This document shows, in pieces, positions 1 through 7,883 of a stretch of 43,132 nucleotides of DNA (position 1 is the stretch's first letter; each line of letters begins with the position of its first letter). Position numbers and translations under genes: made by a program. The stretch covers positions 1 to 43,132 of the forward strand of contig JABDBG010000012.1 of NCBI GenBank assembly GCA_013288745.1, given 5' to 3'. Origin of the DNA: Bacteroidota bacterium (lineage in GTDB: Bacteria; Bacteroidota; Bacteroidia; Chitinophagales; Chitinophagaceae). Below the pieces are notes generated by a model, which searched no databases, was not told the DNA's origin, and was given only the letters and a program-made list of their open reading frames with translations.

Positions 1-1237
1 TTGCTTTGCTAAATATTTCAAGATCGCTTTCCGTCGTCACTTCGAGAATATCTCTCGGCTTAATATTATAAGACAATAAATATTTAGCTCTTAAAGTATT
101 ATCATCTTGCAAACCAAATTCACTTTTTATTAATTGATTTAAAGTTGGTAACACTTCTCCCATTTCAATGAGAAGTTTTTCATATCCATCAATTGAAATA
201 CCAATTTTATCGTCACGATCAATATCTTCAAAATACTTAATTATATTAGAAATTTTTTCTTCAAGCGTAACACCACGTAATGGAGATGCTATTTTTAAGC
301 TCTTATCCCATAAATCATTTATGAATAGTTTCTTCTCTGTTACATTAGTTCCGTCTTTATATATTTCATACGATAATACATGCGAAAATGAAACACCGAT
401 ATTTATAATTTCTTTTATTTTTTCAGGTACAGGATTATGCCATCCTATATTATGAGCTCTGCATATTTGATTTATCTGTGGTTCTCTTAAAAGTCTTAAT
501 ATTCTCCTAAAAAATTTATCGTTAACTTCTTTACCTCTTGCTTTATTTAAAATTCGAACGACATCATCCGCTACATATATTATGTTATTCTTTTTCGAAT
601 GAAAAATAACACCCGCAACTTTTAATTCATTAATAACTGTATCGATGTCAAGCTTTCTAACAGGAATTATTAAATAATTAATAAGCTTAACTTCTTCCTG
701 CGAAAGACCTAATTGAGTTGATAGCGTTAACAGTATTGATTGTTCATCAGCCGTAATTTTCTTGTCTTGGTTATTAACCTCATCATTATAATATGCTGTA
801 TAAACACAGGATTTATATATCTTATAATCTCTCAGTCTTTGTGGATCAATTTCTGACTTTTCATTTTCTATTGAATCTTGGAATGCTTTTAACTTTTTAT
901 CTAAATTAAGTAGCTCATTTTCATAAAGCCTAGCAAACCATTCTTGCTTCATTATGCAACTCCCATCTCTAGAAATGATGTCTATTAAAATATCTAATTG
1001 CGATTCTGTATCTACTAATTGAGATTTAGTATAATCAAGAAATTCTTCTTCAACTAAATTAAAAACCTTGGCAACATTAATGTTGTCCATATTTTTTAAA
1101 TCTCTGCTAGAATCACTTAATAATTTATCAACGATTGCTGCATTTTTAGGCTTAGCAGTAAGTATTCCATCGATAATTTTTAGAAACGAATTTTTTTCAA
1201 AAGAATTAAGTCGTTCAAGTACATTTTCTAATTTCAT
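1..1237 (-). CDS. hypothetical protein, C-terminus beyond left edge
   Basis: An uninterrupted reading frame of 412 codons runs leftward from an ATG at 1237-1235 to the window edge with no stop, so the gene is incomplete here. I do not recognise the family. The N-terminus reads MKLENVLERLNSFEKNSFLK. The middle is rich in Lys, Glu, Asp and Ile and looks helical. A segment beginning ITADEQSILLTLSTQLGLSQ is faintly like the acidic helical part of TerB-like proteins, and a later stretch containing LLSYNIKPRDILEV is faintly like a SAP-type motif; neither is strong enough to assign function. There is no signal peptide or membrane helix, so it is probably cytoplasmic. The region is visibly more AT-rich than the housekeeping genes to the right, which could mean horizontal acquisition. 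Confidence 0.8.
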   Translation of the reverse strand, partial: MKLENVLERLNSFEKNSFLKIIDGILTAKPKNAAIVDKLLSDSSRDLKNMDNINVAKVFNLVEEEFLDYTKSQLVDTESQLDILIDIISRDGSCIMKQEWFARLYENELLNLDKKLKAFQDSIENEKSEIDPQRLRDYKIYKSCVYTAYYNDEVNNQDKKITADEQSILLTLSTQLGLSQEEVKLINYLIIPVRKLDIDTVINELKVAGVIFHSKKNNIIYVADDVVRILNKARGKEVNDKFFRRILRLLREPQINQICRAHNIGWHNPVPEKIKEIINIGVSFSHVLSYEIYKDGTNVTEKKLFINDLWDKSLKIASPLRGVTLEEKISNIIKYFEDIDRDDKIGISIDGYEKLLIEMGEVLPTLNQLIKSEFGLQDDNTLRAKYLLSYNIKPRDILEVTTESDLEIFSKA

Positions 1238-1311
1238 AGTTAGTTTTGGATAAATTATATCTCCAAATATATAGAATCATAACTGTATTGTGTATTTGTC
1301 TCCACATATAT

Positions 1312-1334
1312 AAAAACCTCATATTTCTATGAGG
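1312..1334 (-). terminator. intrinsic terminator after the AI-2E gene
   Basis: On the minus strand a 7-bp stem (CCTCATA/TATGAGG) with a 4-nt loop is followed by TTTTT. It lies 34 bp past the stop of the AI-2E family gene. The stem-loop shares 17 consecutive bases with the terminator after tRNA-Arg at 16905-16928. Confidence 0.8.
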
Positions 1335-1367
1335 TAACTTATATTACATTTATTATCAATTATTTAG

Positions 1368-2408
1368 CTATATTTTTTCTTTCAAAACCCGCCTACCCTT
1401 TCTCCGCGTAGGAACTTCAGTTCCCAATAACCTGCCCCAGGCTTTCATTTCAGGTATGGATAAGAACATGCCGGGTATTCCCCAAAGTGCATTGCCCAAT
1501 AAAACGATCACGATAGATATTAAGGCATTGATCTTTACTTTGGATGCTACTATTACCGGCACCAGGTAGTGATTATCTACAAATTGTATAATGATATAGG
1601 ATATTACAATACCTATCTGCGTGTTGTAACCATCTTTTGTAACCGTTGCAATGATCAGCGGAAACAGCACGGAGAGTATGCCGCCGATAAACGGCAATAC
1701 ATTTACTATCGCTCCTATCACGCCTAATAAAATAGCATACTTTACACCGAGTATCATTAAAGCAATTGCGTTGAGTGTTGCTACTATCAATCCTTCCACC
1801 AATAAACCGATCATATAACTTTGTATAGCGCCTTTTGTTTCGTGTATCACGATGCCTACTTCTTTTGAATGGTCATCTTCAAAAACTTCAAACAAAAAAT
1901 TCAATAGTATTGTTTTATAGTACAACAATAAAAAAGTGTAGACAGGTAATAAAAAAGTTGCTGTCAGCGAACCTAATAGGTCGCCGATTGTTGCACCTAT
2001 CAGCGGTTTGATACTTGCTTTTGTACTGGCAACATATTGTTGCTGCTGCGCCATTGGTATGCCCATGCTTCCCTGCAGCCATTGCTGCAATGCTGCTAAC
2101 ATTTCTGCAAACTTTTTCTTCAACATCGGTATCTCCGTTCTAAAACTTGCGAGCTGCGAATAAAAGAAAAACAGAACAGCTACCAATATCAAAAATGCAA
2201 TAAGAATAGCAATAGCGATCGCTGCTATTTTGGGGATCTTTTTTTGCATCAGCCAATTGGTAATTGGGTTCAGCAAAATAGCCAGCAATAAGGCAAATGC
2301 CAGCGGCACCAATATTTCACGCAGGTTCAACAACACGTAGAAAAAAAGTATGAGGCCAAATAATATGATCGTACTTTTTAAGAAGAAAGGATATTTTTTT
2401 ATCATCAT
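1368..2408 (-). CDS. AI-2E family transporter (PerM/YdiK-like permease)
   Basis: A 346-residue polytopic inner-membrane protein. Hydrophobic segments occur near residues 10-30, 33-45 and 60-85, followed by a soluble stretch at about 90-150 and then further membrane helices to about residue 315. The glycine/proline-rich segment GVIGAIVNVLPFIGGILSV in the C-terminal half is characteristic of the AI-2E family permeases (TqsA, PerM, YdiK), and the length is normal for the family. The substrate cannot be predicted: members have been linked to autoinducer-2 export or Na+/H+ antiport, but most are uncharacterised. The C-terminus is very basic (RRKGRRVLKEKI), as expected for a cytoplasmic tail. The gene stands alone, with a terminator downstream at 1312-1334. 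Confidence 0.9.
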   Translation of the reverse strand: MMIKKYPFFLKSTIILFGLILFFYVLLNLREILVPLAFALLLAILLNPITNWLMQKKIPKIAAIAIAILIAFLILVAVLFFFYSQLASFRTEIPMLKKKFAEMLAALQQWLQGSMGIPMAQQQQYVASTKASIKPLIGATIGDLLGSLTATFLLPVYTFLLLYYKTILLNFLFEVFEDDHSKEVGIVIHETKGAIQSYMIGLLVEGLIVATLNAIALMILGVKYAILLGVIGAIVNVLPFIGGILSVLFPLIIATVTKDGYNTQIGIVISYIIIQFVDNHYLVPVIVASKVKINALISIVIVLLGNALWGIPGMFLSIPEMKAWGRLLGTEVPTRRKGRRVLKEKI

Positions 2409-2591
2409 TGATACAAGACAATAATCAAACCGTAAAAAACAAGTATTGATTATTTTAAAATAGCCTGCTGCTGTACCAATTTTTCCCCAATTAAATTACC
2501 AGGCAACAAGAACGCCTGTTAACACAGCAAATAACTTTTGGCATGCCGTTTGAAATTATAGCAAAAACAAGCATTTAAAAATCAACCAATT

Positions 2592-3119
2592 ATGACAAAG
2601 AAAATTTTACTCGGACTAATTACATTATGTATTAGCGCGCACTCTTTTGCGCAAACAAACGAAATTACACCAAAGGATTCCTGGTTAAAGGTAGGTCTTG
2701 AAGCAAGTGTTCCTGTTGGTAATCTTTCTAATTACAGTTCTTTTGCCGGAGGCGCAATAGTAAGCGGACAGTTAATGAGGACAAGGCATTTTGGATTGGG
2801 CCTTACTACAGGTTACACTCACTTCTTTGCAAAGAACGGTGCCAGTGATTTTGGTGTTATCCCAGCCGGTGTCATGCTTAGGTATTATTGTCACCCTACA
2901 GGTTTTTTTGCAGGTATTGATGGTGGATACTCTTTCTTAACAGGCAATAATACGCCAACAGGTGGTGTTTACATTAAACCGCAGTTGGGTTATCATAACT
3001 ATAGCTGGAATTTTTATGCCTTCTACAACCAGGTATTTGTTAGCGATGGTAATGCAAATTCAAATGATGTACAAAATTTAGGTATTGCTGCATCTTATAA
3101 TATTCGTTTTAAAAAATAA
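2592..3119 (+). CDS. small outer-membrane beta-barrel protein
   Basis: A 175-residue protein starting with a clear signal peptide (MTKKILLGLITLCISAHSFA, cleavage before Q21). The mature part alternates polar and hydrophobic residues in short Gly- and aromatic-rich strands (for example GLGLTTGYTHFF and AGIDGGYSFL) and ends in NIRFKK, with a near-terminal aromatic residue as in barrel proteins. The length suits an 8-stranded OmpA/OmpW-like barrel. No specific ligand or function can be read from it. It is transcribed alone and followed by a terminator at 3145-3172. Confidence 0.75.
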   Translation: MTKKILLGLITLCISAHSFAQTNEITPKDSWLKVGLEASVPVGNLSNYSSFAGGAIVSGQLMRTRHFGLGLTTGYTHFFAKNGASDFGVIPAGVMLRYYCHPTGFFAGIDGGYSFLTGNNTPTGGVYIKPQLGYHNYSWNFYAFYNQVFVSDGNANSNDVQNLGIAASYNIRFKK

Positions 3120-3144
3120 AGACATACTACTCTTAAATAAAAAG

Positions 3145-3172
3145 ATCTTCCGCTAATGTGGAAGGCTTTTTT
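3145..3172 (+). terminator. intrinsic terminator after the barrel gene
   Basis: The stem CTTCC/GGAAG with an 8-nt loop is followed by a T-rich tract (CTTTTTTATTT), 25-55 bp after the stop of the barrel protein gene. Confidence 0.75.
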
Positions 3173-3177
3173 ATTTG

Positions 3178-3440
3178 CTTTCCGGTAAATACTTTTTAAT
3201 CCACCATACCAGTTTGTAATTTTTAGATCTTGGTCGCTCATAGCCGCTGGGCTGTGTTCCTTCTCCAGCGCTGCTTTGGCCGCTGGCTAAAATCTGCTTC
3301 GCATGATTTTGTCTGCCTTGCTTCGCTTGGCACCACAGCCAAAGAGGCGCTTCCGTAGGAAGTGGTAGATTTAGCAAATGGTTGATCAGGGAGAAATTTC
3401 AATATTGAAAATTGATCGTTGAACATTTGTATTTCTTTAT
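3178..3440. repeat. long tandem repeat, copy 1
   Basis: First copy of a direct repeat of about 290 bp period. The best conserved core (about 3230-3373) is clearly more GC-rich than its surroundings and contains GCCGCTGGGCTGTGTTCC and CTTCGCATGATTTTGTCTG, both present unchanged in copy 2. The tail (about 3397-3430) carries the AT-rich ATTGAAAATTGATCGTTGAA type of intergenic repeat. Open frames across it on the minus strand are not shared in frame with copy 2, so I treat it as non-coding. The whole gap 3120-3894 holds only this repeat, its second copy, a terminator and a hairpin repeat. Confidence 0.8.
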
Positions 3441-3468
3441 TACAATTATTTCACTTAGGAAAAACTGG

Positions 3469-3760
3469 CTTCCCGGTGAGAATAAGCCTTGATCCACCAT
3501 ACCAGTTTGTAATTTTTTGGGTCTTTGTCGCTCATAGCCGCTGGGCTGTGTTCCTTCTCCAGCGCTGCTTTGGCCGCTGACTAAAATCTGCTTCGCATGA
3601 TTTTGTCTGCCTCGCTTCGCTTGGCACCGCAGCCAAAGAGGCGCTTCCGTAGGAACTGGTAGAATTAGCGAGTGGTAATCAACAGTAAATAGTCAGGTTT
3701 TCAACATTGAGAATTGATCGTTGAACATTGATCATTGAGCATTTGTATTACTTTAGACAT
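3469..3760. repeat. long tandem repeat, copy 2
   Basis: Second copy, offset about 291 bp from copy 1 and in the same orientation. It has scattered substitutions, a 1-base length difference near 3518, and about 14 extra bases (ATTGATCATTGAGC type) near its end. The core from about 3528 to 3670 is nearly identical to copy 1. The differences break any common reading frame, which supports a repeat element and not a duplicated gene. Confidence 0.8.
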
Positions 3761-3803
3761 TCTCAATATAAAAAATATCAAATTATAGAAGCTCTTTGTC
3801 ATC

Positions 3804-3873
3804 CTGAGGAACGAAGGATCTGATCTTTAAACAATCATTCTTCTACAGTAAGGAAAAGATGCTCGTTCCTCAG
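3804..3873. repeat. intergenic inverted repeat (CTGAGGAACGA hairpin)
   Basis: The arms CCTGAGGAACGA (3803-3814) and TCGTTCCTCAG (3863-3873) pair over 11 bp around a loop of about 48 nt. The left flank, TCATCCTGAGGAACGAAGG, resembles a short repeat I associate with intergenic DNA in Bacteroidota. It sits about 20 bp beyond the stop of the minus-strand esterase gene, so it could shape the 3' end of that transcript, but there is no T-tract. Confidence 0.5.
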
Positions 3874-3894
3874 CACGGCAAAAAAACTGAATGC

Positions 3895-4914
3895 TTATTT
3901 TTTTGCGCCAAGCTTTTTGTATAATTCTGTGGGTGTCATTGTCATTAATGGTTTTATCGATGGATCGTGATATGATATATCGATCTGCAATTGTTTATGC
4001 TGCATTACATACTGATCCAGAAAATCGTAGATCCTTGGTAGCTGATCTATCATTGGTAATAGAGACATCTCATGTCCGAGCCCTTCTGCCCTGTATATAT
4101 AGTAAGGATGGTTTTCTTTTTTGCAGGTTCTCGCGATCCAGCTTGAGCCGTACATGCCCCTGTTGAAAATGCGTATCTTATTATAAGGAACAATTTTATC
4201 TGCCGTGCCATAGAACATCATTGTGGGCGCCGGTGTTGTTTTATACTTAAACCTGCCATCGTAACTTAATATAGCGCCGGAATATGCTAACACTGCCGCA
4301 TACCTGAAATGCGGCGGTAATTTCTGCGCTGCAGGTTTTCCATTGGCTCTTTCAAAATCTGCTTGCAATACCGCGATCGCTCCTGCGCTTGATCCGGATA
4401 TTATGATCTTGGATGTATCGATGTTCAAACTGTCTGCATGTACCACTACCCAATCCGTTGCATCGAACAGGTCATCTGTCGCCATTTGAATCGCGTTCTT
4501 CAATGGTTTGATATTGAACGCTGATACTTTTGATGCGCCTTTTAAGCCTAGGCGGTAACTGATAGATACTACATCATAATTATGTTCAACCAGGCTATTG
4601 AAATAGGTATTATAAATATGTGCATCCCGTCTGCCCATTACAAAGCCACCGCCAAAAACAAAGATCACACAAGGTTTTTTAGTATTGGTTCTTGCAGAAT
4701 CACTGGTATAAAGATCTAATCCTAATTGAACGGAATCTTTGGTTGCGTAAATGAAACTTTGCTTTTTTACAAAGGATTTTATCGCTTCGGATTTGGTATT
4801 GACGGGTAGTTCTGATTGAGAAAAAGACGGCAATGTAACCAGTAAAAACAAGGGAATCAGGGCAGTTTTCATCATCGATATTGTCGAATTGCATTTTTTA
4901 TTTATTTGTTGCAT
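3895..4914 (-). CDS. secreted alpha/beta-hydrolase (esterase/lipase, BD-FAE-like)
   Basis: An alpha/beta-hydrolase of up to 339 residues. The oxyanion-hole motif VFGGGFVMG follows a first beta-strand, and the nucleophile elbow is SGSSAGA (Ser in G-S-S-A-G). A late Asp (TADKIV) and His (GLGHEMS) complete a plausible Ser-Asp-His triad. This pattern fits carboxylesterase/feruloyl-esterase-like hydrolases of the BD-FAE/Aes type. The ATG at 4914 gives a 13-residue extension before a good signal peptide; the ATGs at 4875 or 4872 (MMKTALIPLFLLVTLPSFSQ) are more likely starts, giving a secreted protein of about 325 residues. It is a single gene with no operon partner, and the substrate is unknown. 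Confidence 0.85.
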   Translation of the reverse strand: MQQINKKCNSTISMMKTALIPLFLLVTLPSFSQSELPVNTKSEAIKSFVKKQSFIYATKDSVQLGLDLYTSDSARTNTKKPCVIFVFGGGFVMGRRDAHIYNTYFNSLVEHNYDVVSISYRLGLKGASKVSAFNIKPLKNAIQMATDDLFDATDWVVVHADSLNIDTSKIIISGSSAGAIAVLQADFERANGKPAAQKLPPHFRYAAVLAYSGAILSYDGRFKYKTTPAPTMMFYGTADKIVPYNKIRIFNRGMYGSSWIARTCKKENHPYYIYRAEGLGHEMSLLPMIDQLPRIYDFLDQYVMQHKQLQIDISYHDPSIKPLMTMTPTELYKKLGAKK

Positions 4915-5161
4915 AGTGGTTTTTTTGAGTCAAATACCATTTCATATACGTTAAAAATAAGGTTTTAGTTGTGAGAATGTTGTTTAAACAACAAAGTTTT
5001 TATTATAAAACATAGTTAATTAGGCTATTAGGAAAAACGGACAAAAGAATCTGAAAAGAAAGTAAAGTATTGACATACTAAATAAAATATTCGCACGTTT
5101 TGAATAGAACGACCGGTAGTTTAATTGGGTCAAAAAATATCAGTAATCAAAATTCTTTATT

Positions 5162-5602
5162 ATGAAACAGTTATTACTCTTATTAGTTTGTCTGGCGACA
5201 ATCCCATTAAAAGGTATTCCAGAAAGAATGCCACCGTACAGAGAAATTTCAAGCGTTGAAGTTGTTTTTACTACTACAGGTGGTTTAAAAGATGAAGGTA
5301 CGGGCATTGAAATTCAATTAAAAAATGCAGCGAAAGAAGTAATGGCTTCGAAGAGTGGCGAGTTTGGAAAATTCGAAAAAAATATGACCAACGCAGTTGA
5401 TCTTAGTGTACAAGGAGAATATTCTGATAAGGATCTGCAAAACAGCACACTTAATTTACACGTTATTCCTAATAAAAACGACAGCTGGGACTTTGATGTA
5501 GACATCACAGTTATCTGGAACAATGGAAACACAACTTTAGTCCACTCATCCGGGTACAGTCTTGCACAAAATGGCAATGACATTGAAGTTGACGCTTTTT
5601 AA
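5162..5602 (+). CDS. small secreted protein of unknown function
   Basis: A 146-residue protein with an N-terminal hydrophobic stretch (MKQLLLLLVCLATIPLKG) that reads as a signal peptide. The rest looks like an all-beta domain: alternating strands such as SSVEVVFTTTGG and FDVDITVIWNNGNTTLVHS, with several Asp/Asn-rich loops. There is no lipobox and no cysteine in the mature part. I do not recognise the family. It is transcribed alone and ends at the bidirectional terminator 5632-5662, which separates it from the response regulator gene on the other strand. Confidence 0.7.
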   Translation: MKQLLLLLVCLATIPLKGIPERMPPYREISSVEVVFTTTGGLKDEGTGIEIQLKNAAKEVMASKSGEFGKFEKNMTNAVDLSVQGEYSDKDLQNSTLNLHVIPNKNDSWDFDVDITVIWNNGNTTLVHSSGYSLAQNGNDIEVDAF

Positions 5603-5631
5603 ATGATTGCTTACTACTCTCAAAAAATAAT

Positions 5632-5662
5632 AAAAAGTCCCGAATAATTTCGGGACTTTTTA
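5632..5662. terminator. bidirectional intrinsic terminator
   Basis: The perfect stem AGTCCCGA/TCGGGACT with a 6-nt loop is flanked by A5 on the left and T5 on the right. It can stop transcription both from the small secreted protein (plus) and from the LytTR regulator (minus). It also marks the downstream edge of the RiPP region. Confidence 0.9.
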
Positions 5663-5682
5663 TTACAATGTTATCACGTTCT

Positions 5683-6414
5683 TTATCCTAATGTTTTCTT
5701 ATTGATATTTTCAAAGAAATAACTGCGGTAAGTATCGCCCAGTAAAATTTCTGCTTTGATATTTTTCTTCAATGATATTTTGTTGCCTTCAATACCTGTG
5801 ATACGATCGATCGAAACGATAAAAGATTTGTGTACGCGTATGAACATCGATGGAGGTAATTTGCTTTCTATTTCCTTCATGCTTGAATTCGCCAATGTTC
5901 TTATTCCTTCATGATAGATATAAATATAATTACCGTTACTTTCTATGTAATCAATATCAACTAAATTTATTTTAAGCAGTTTGCCCTTCACTCCCATCTT
6001 CACATAAATATGATCTGCGGCATTTTGTTCTGCTGCCTGATTAGGACTGATGCGCGGCGCCAGCATATTTTCTGCTTTTTGAACAGCTGTTAAAAACCGC
6101 GGAAAAGAAACAGGTTTTAATAAATAATCTACGATATCATTTTCATAGCCCTGCAATGCAAATTCACTGTAGGCAGTTACAAAGATCAGTTTACATTTGC
6201 CCTTTACTGCTTTAGCGATATCCAAACCGGATACATCTGCCATCTGGATATCGGAGAAGATCAGTTGCACATCGTTGCCTTCATTGATATATAACAGTGC
6301 CTCTACAGGATCAGTAGTGGTTTTAATTACATTTAAGGTCGGTATCTGTTTTGCAAAATGTTGCAATAATTCAACCGCATGTAATTCATCATCGACTATT
6401 AGGCAATTGATCAT
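5683..6414 (-). CDS. LytTR-type response regulator
   Basis: A 243-residue two-domain regulator. The receiver domain (about 1-120) has the acidic pair DD at 8-9, phospho-acceptor Asp55 (FSDIQM), Thr80 and Lys100 (LLKPVSF). The C-terminal LytTR DNA-binding domain (about 135-240) contains YIESNGNYIYIYHEG and FIRVHKSFIV, as in LytR/AlgR proteins. It is expected to be phosphorylated by the kinase encoded 30 bp upstream and to bind direct repeats near target promoters. It is the last gene of a same-strand block that includes the RiPP locus, so control of the precursor peptides is a reasonable inference, but such pairs are common in Bacteroidota and the adjacency could be coincidental. Confidence 0.93.
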   Translation of the reverse strand: MINCLIVDDELHAVELLQHFAKQIPTLNVIKTTTDPVEALLYINEGNDVQLIFSDIQMADVSGLDIAKAVKGKCKLIFVTAYSEFALQGYENDIVDYLLKPVSFPRFLTAVQKAENMLAPRISPNQAAEQNAADHIYVKMGVKGKLLKINLVDIDYIESNGNYIYIYHEGIRTLANSSMKEIESKLPPSMFIRVHKSFIVSIDRITGIEGNKISLKKNIKAEILLGDTYRSYFFENINKKTLG

Positions 6415-6444
6415 TTGTTAGTATTTATACATTCTGCAAAGTAA

Positions 6445-7527
6445 TTAAATATTACTATCTATTGTTAACTCTACCTTATAGAATACGCCATCATCACCCG
6501 TAACAAGACTGAATTTATCTCCATATGAATGCTGCAGGCGTTTTTTTACATTGGCCAGCCCTATTCCGGTGCTTGGTTCCTTCATTCCCAGTTTTATTTT
6601 ATTCACTGTTTCATAGCGTATGATACCATCAACTACGGTTAATTTTATTTTAGCAGGATATTCAGAAATATGCACGGCTCCGTGTTTGAATATGTTTTCT
6701 GCAAAAGTGATCAGCACCAATGGAAGCATCGGCACATTCTCAATGTCGCCGCTAACTTCAAAATCCAGGTACATACTTTTCGGAAACCTGAGGCGGTTTA
6801 TTTTGATCACATTTTCTAAATGTCCTATTTCATCAGTTAATAAGGTCTGTTTTCCCGCAGTATGCTGCTGATGCGATGTTAGTGCATACCGCATGATATC
6901 TGAAAGCGTTAATATGCCTCCGGCAAGATCAAGGTTATAAGGAACCATCTTTGCATAAAACAAATTAAGGGTATTGTATAAAAAGTGAGGATTGATCTGA
7001 TTTTGTAAAAAAGTAAGTTCGCTTTGTATGCTCTCTGTTTTTAAAGCGGAGAACTGTCTTTCTTGTTCTAAAGCAAGTTCGCCTTGTTCAATTATACTTT
7101 TGTTCAACGCTCTTGTATTTATCCAAAGACAATAACACACATATAAAGGTGTATTTGTAAAATAGTAAAAAATAGACCGCGGTAAAATACCAATAAAGGA
7201 AACAGGAGTTCCATTATCTGTATGGGTTAGCTCATAACCCGGGGAAATATAATCATACAATCTTAACTGGTAGATGCGCAAATAATTGTAAACGAAAAAA
7301 AGAAAAAAAACGACTATGAAGAATTCCCAGTATCTACCTTTAGCTAAAAGTTTAGGATTAAGGAAATTGGCTATAAAATAAAAAAGGCAGGCCAACAGTC
7401 CATAGGATGTTAGTCCTGCCAAAGTCGATCTGATGGTGTAACTGATAATTAATCCTTCGATATTAGCAATTACATAAAAGGCCAACCAGCATAAAGTGTG
7501 TAATAATATTCTTTTTATAATTTTCAT
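6445..7527 (-). CDS. LytS-like sensor histidine kinase
   Basis: A 360-residue membrane kinase. The N-terminal half holds about four hydrophobic helices (near residues 8-30, 38-57, 68-86 and 112-135). A short coiled coil (about 140-165) leads to the His_kinase box QINPHFLYNTLNLF with the phospho-accepting His. The C-terminal HATPase region has the N-box-like FAENIFKHG and the G-box GIGLANVKKRL. It lacks periplasmic sensor domains, so the signal may be sensed in the membrane. It is followed 30 bp later by its LytTR partner. The 140 bp upstream separate it from precursor peptide 1 and contain no clear terminator, so read-through from the RiPP genes is possible. Confidence 0.93.
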   Translation of the reverse strand: MKIIKRILLHTLCWLAFYVIANIEGLIISYTIRSTLAGLTSYGLLACLFYFIANFLNPKLLAKGRYWEFFIVVFFLFFVYNYLRIYQLRLYDYISPGYELTHTDNGTPVSFIGILPRSIFYYFTNTPLYVCYCLWINTRALNKSIIEQGELALEQERQFSALKTESIQSELTFLQNQINPHFLYNTLNLFYAKMVPYNLDLAGGILTLSDIMRYALTSHQQHTAGKQTLLTDEIGHLENVIKINRLRFPKSMYLDFEVSGDIENVPMLPLVLITFAENIFKHGAVHISEYPAKIKLTVVDGIIRYETVNKIKLGMKEPSTGIGLANVKKRLQHSYGDKFSLVTGDDGVFYKVELTIDSNI

Positions 7528-7667
7528 TTATTCTACTTTAAGCGGAAGCCTCTTTTAAGGCAGCTACCTTCATTTGAACAATGATATTACAAAAAAATAT
7601 TGGTTTTCGGGGGTTAAGGATTGGGCAAATCTTATTATTATTCTTATTTATTATTTTTTAACTGGTA

Positions 7668-7814
7668 TTAGCGTGTTCCCGGTGGTGGCACAGTATCTTG
7701 TACAGTTCCCGCATTAGTCTTTCCTCCACCAATGATCTTAACCATGTTTACAACACTTAATTTTTTGACAGTTTTTTTCTGCAAATCTAATTTTCGGTTG
7801 TTAGCTTGTTTCAT
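7668..7814 (-). CDS. RiPP precursor peptide 1, class I lanthipeptide-type leader, Cys-free core
   Basis: A 48-residue peptide. The leader contains KLDLQKKTVKKLSVVNM, which fits the K-L-x-L-x-K-x-T-[IV]-x-x-L pattern of Bacteroidota class I lanthipeptide leaders. It ends at a double-glycine site (IIGG, residues 27-30). Cleavage after Gly30 would release an 18-residue core, GKTNAGTVQDTVPPPGTR, with four Thr, no Ser and no Cys. The first four codons (MKQA) and most of the leader match precursor 2, so the two genes are a tandem duplication (starts 210 bp apart). The LanB, the C39 exporter and the adaptor are encoded just upstream on the same strand. Being shorter than 50 codons, it is easily missed by gene finders. 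Its function (antimicrobial, signal or other) is unknown. Confidence 0.85.
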   Translation of the reverse strand: MKQANNRKLDLQKKTVKKLSVVNMVKIIGGGKTNAGTVQDTVPPPGTR

Positions 7815-7883
7815 ATAAATTATCGTTTTCCAAGGTTAAGGACTATAGGTAATCTAGGTATATTGTATTTCTATTAATTAGTA

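Noticed and set aside
3171-3426. Two overlapping open frames of 62-68 codons on the minus strand in the tandem repeat
   Set aside because: Frames are not preserved in the second copy (1-base length difference and substitutions), there is no credible start context, and the stretch is best explained as repeat DNA.
4978-4991. Palindrome GTTGTTTAAACAAC as an operator
   Set aside because: A single perfect 14-bp palindrome between two divergent genes, without a second copy or a known regulator; it could be chance in AT-rich DNA.
7554-7590. An 11-codon frame (MKVAALKEASA) upstream of the kinase gene as a third precursor
   Set aside because: It has no leader motif, no GG site and no similarity to the two precursors.
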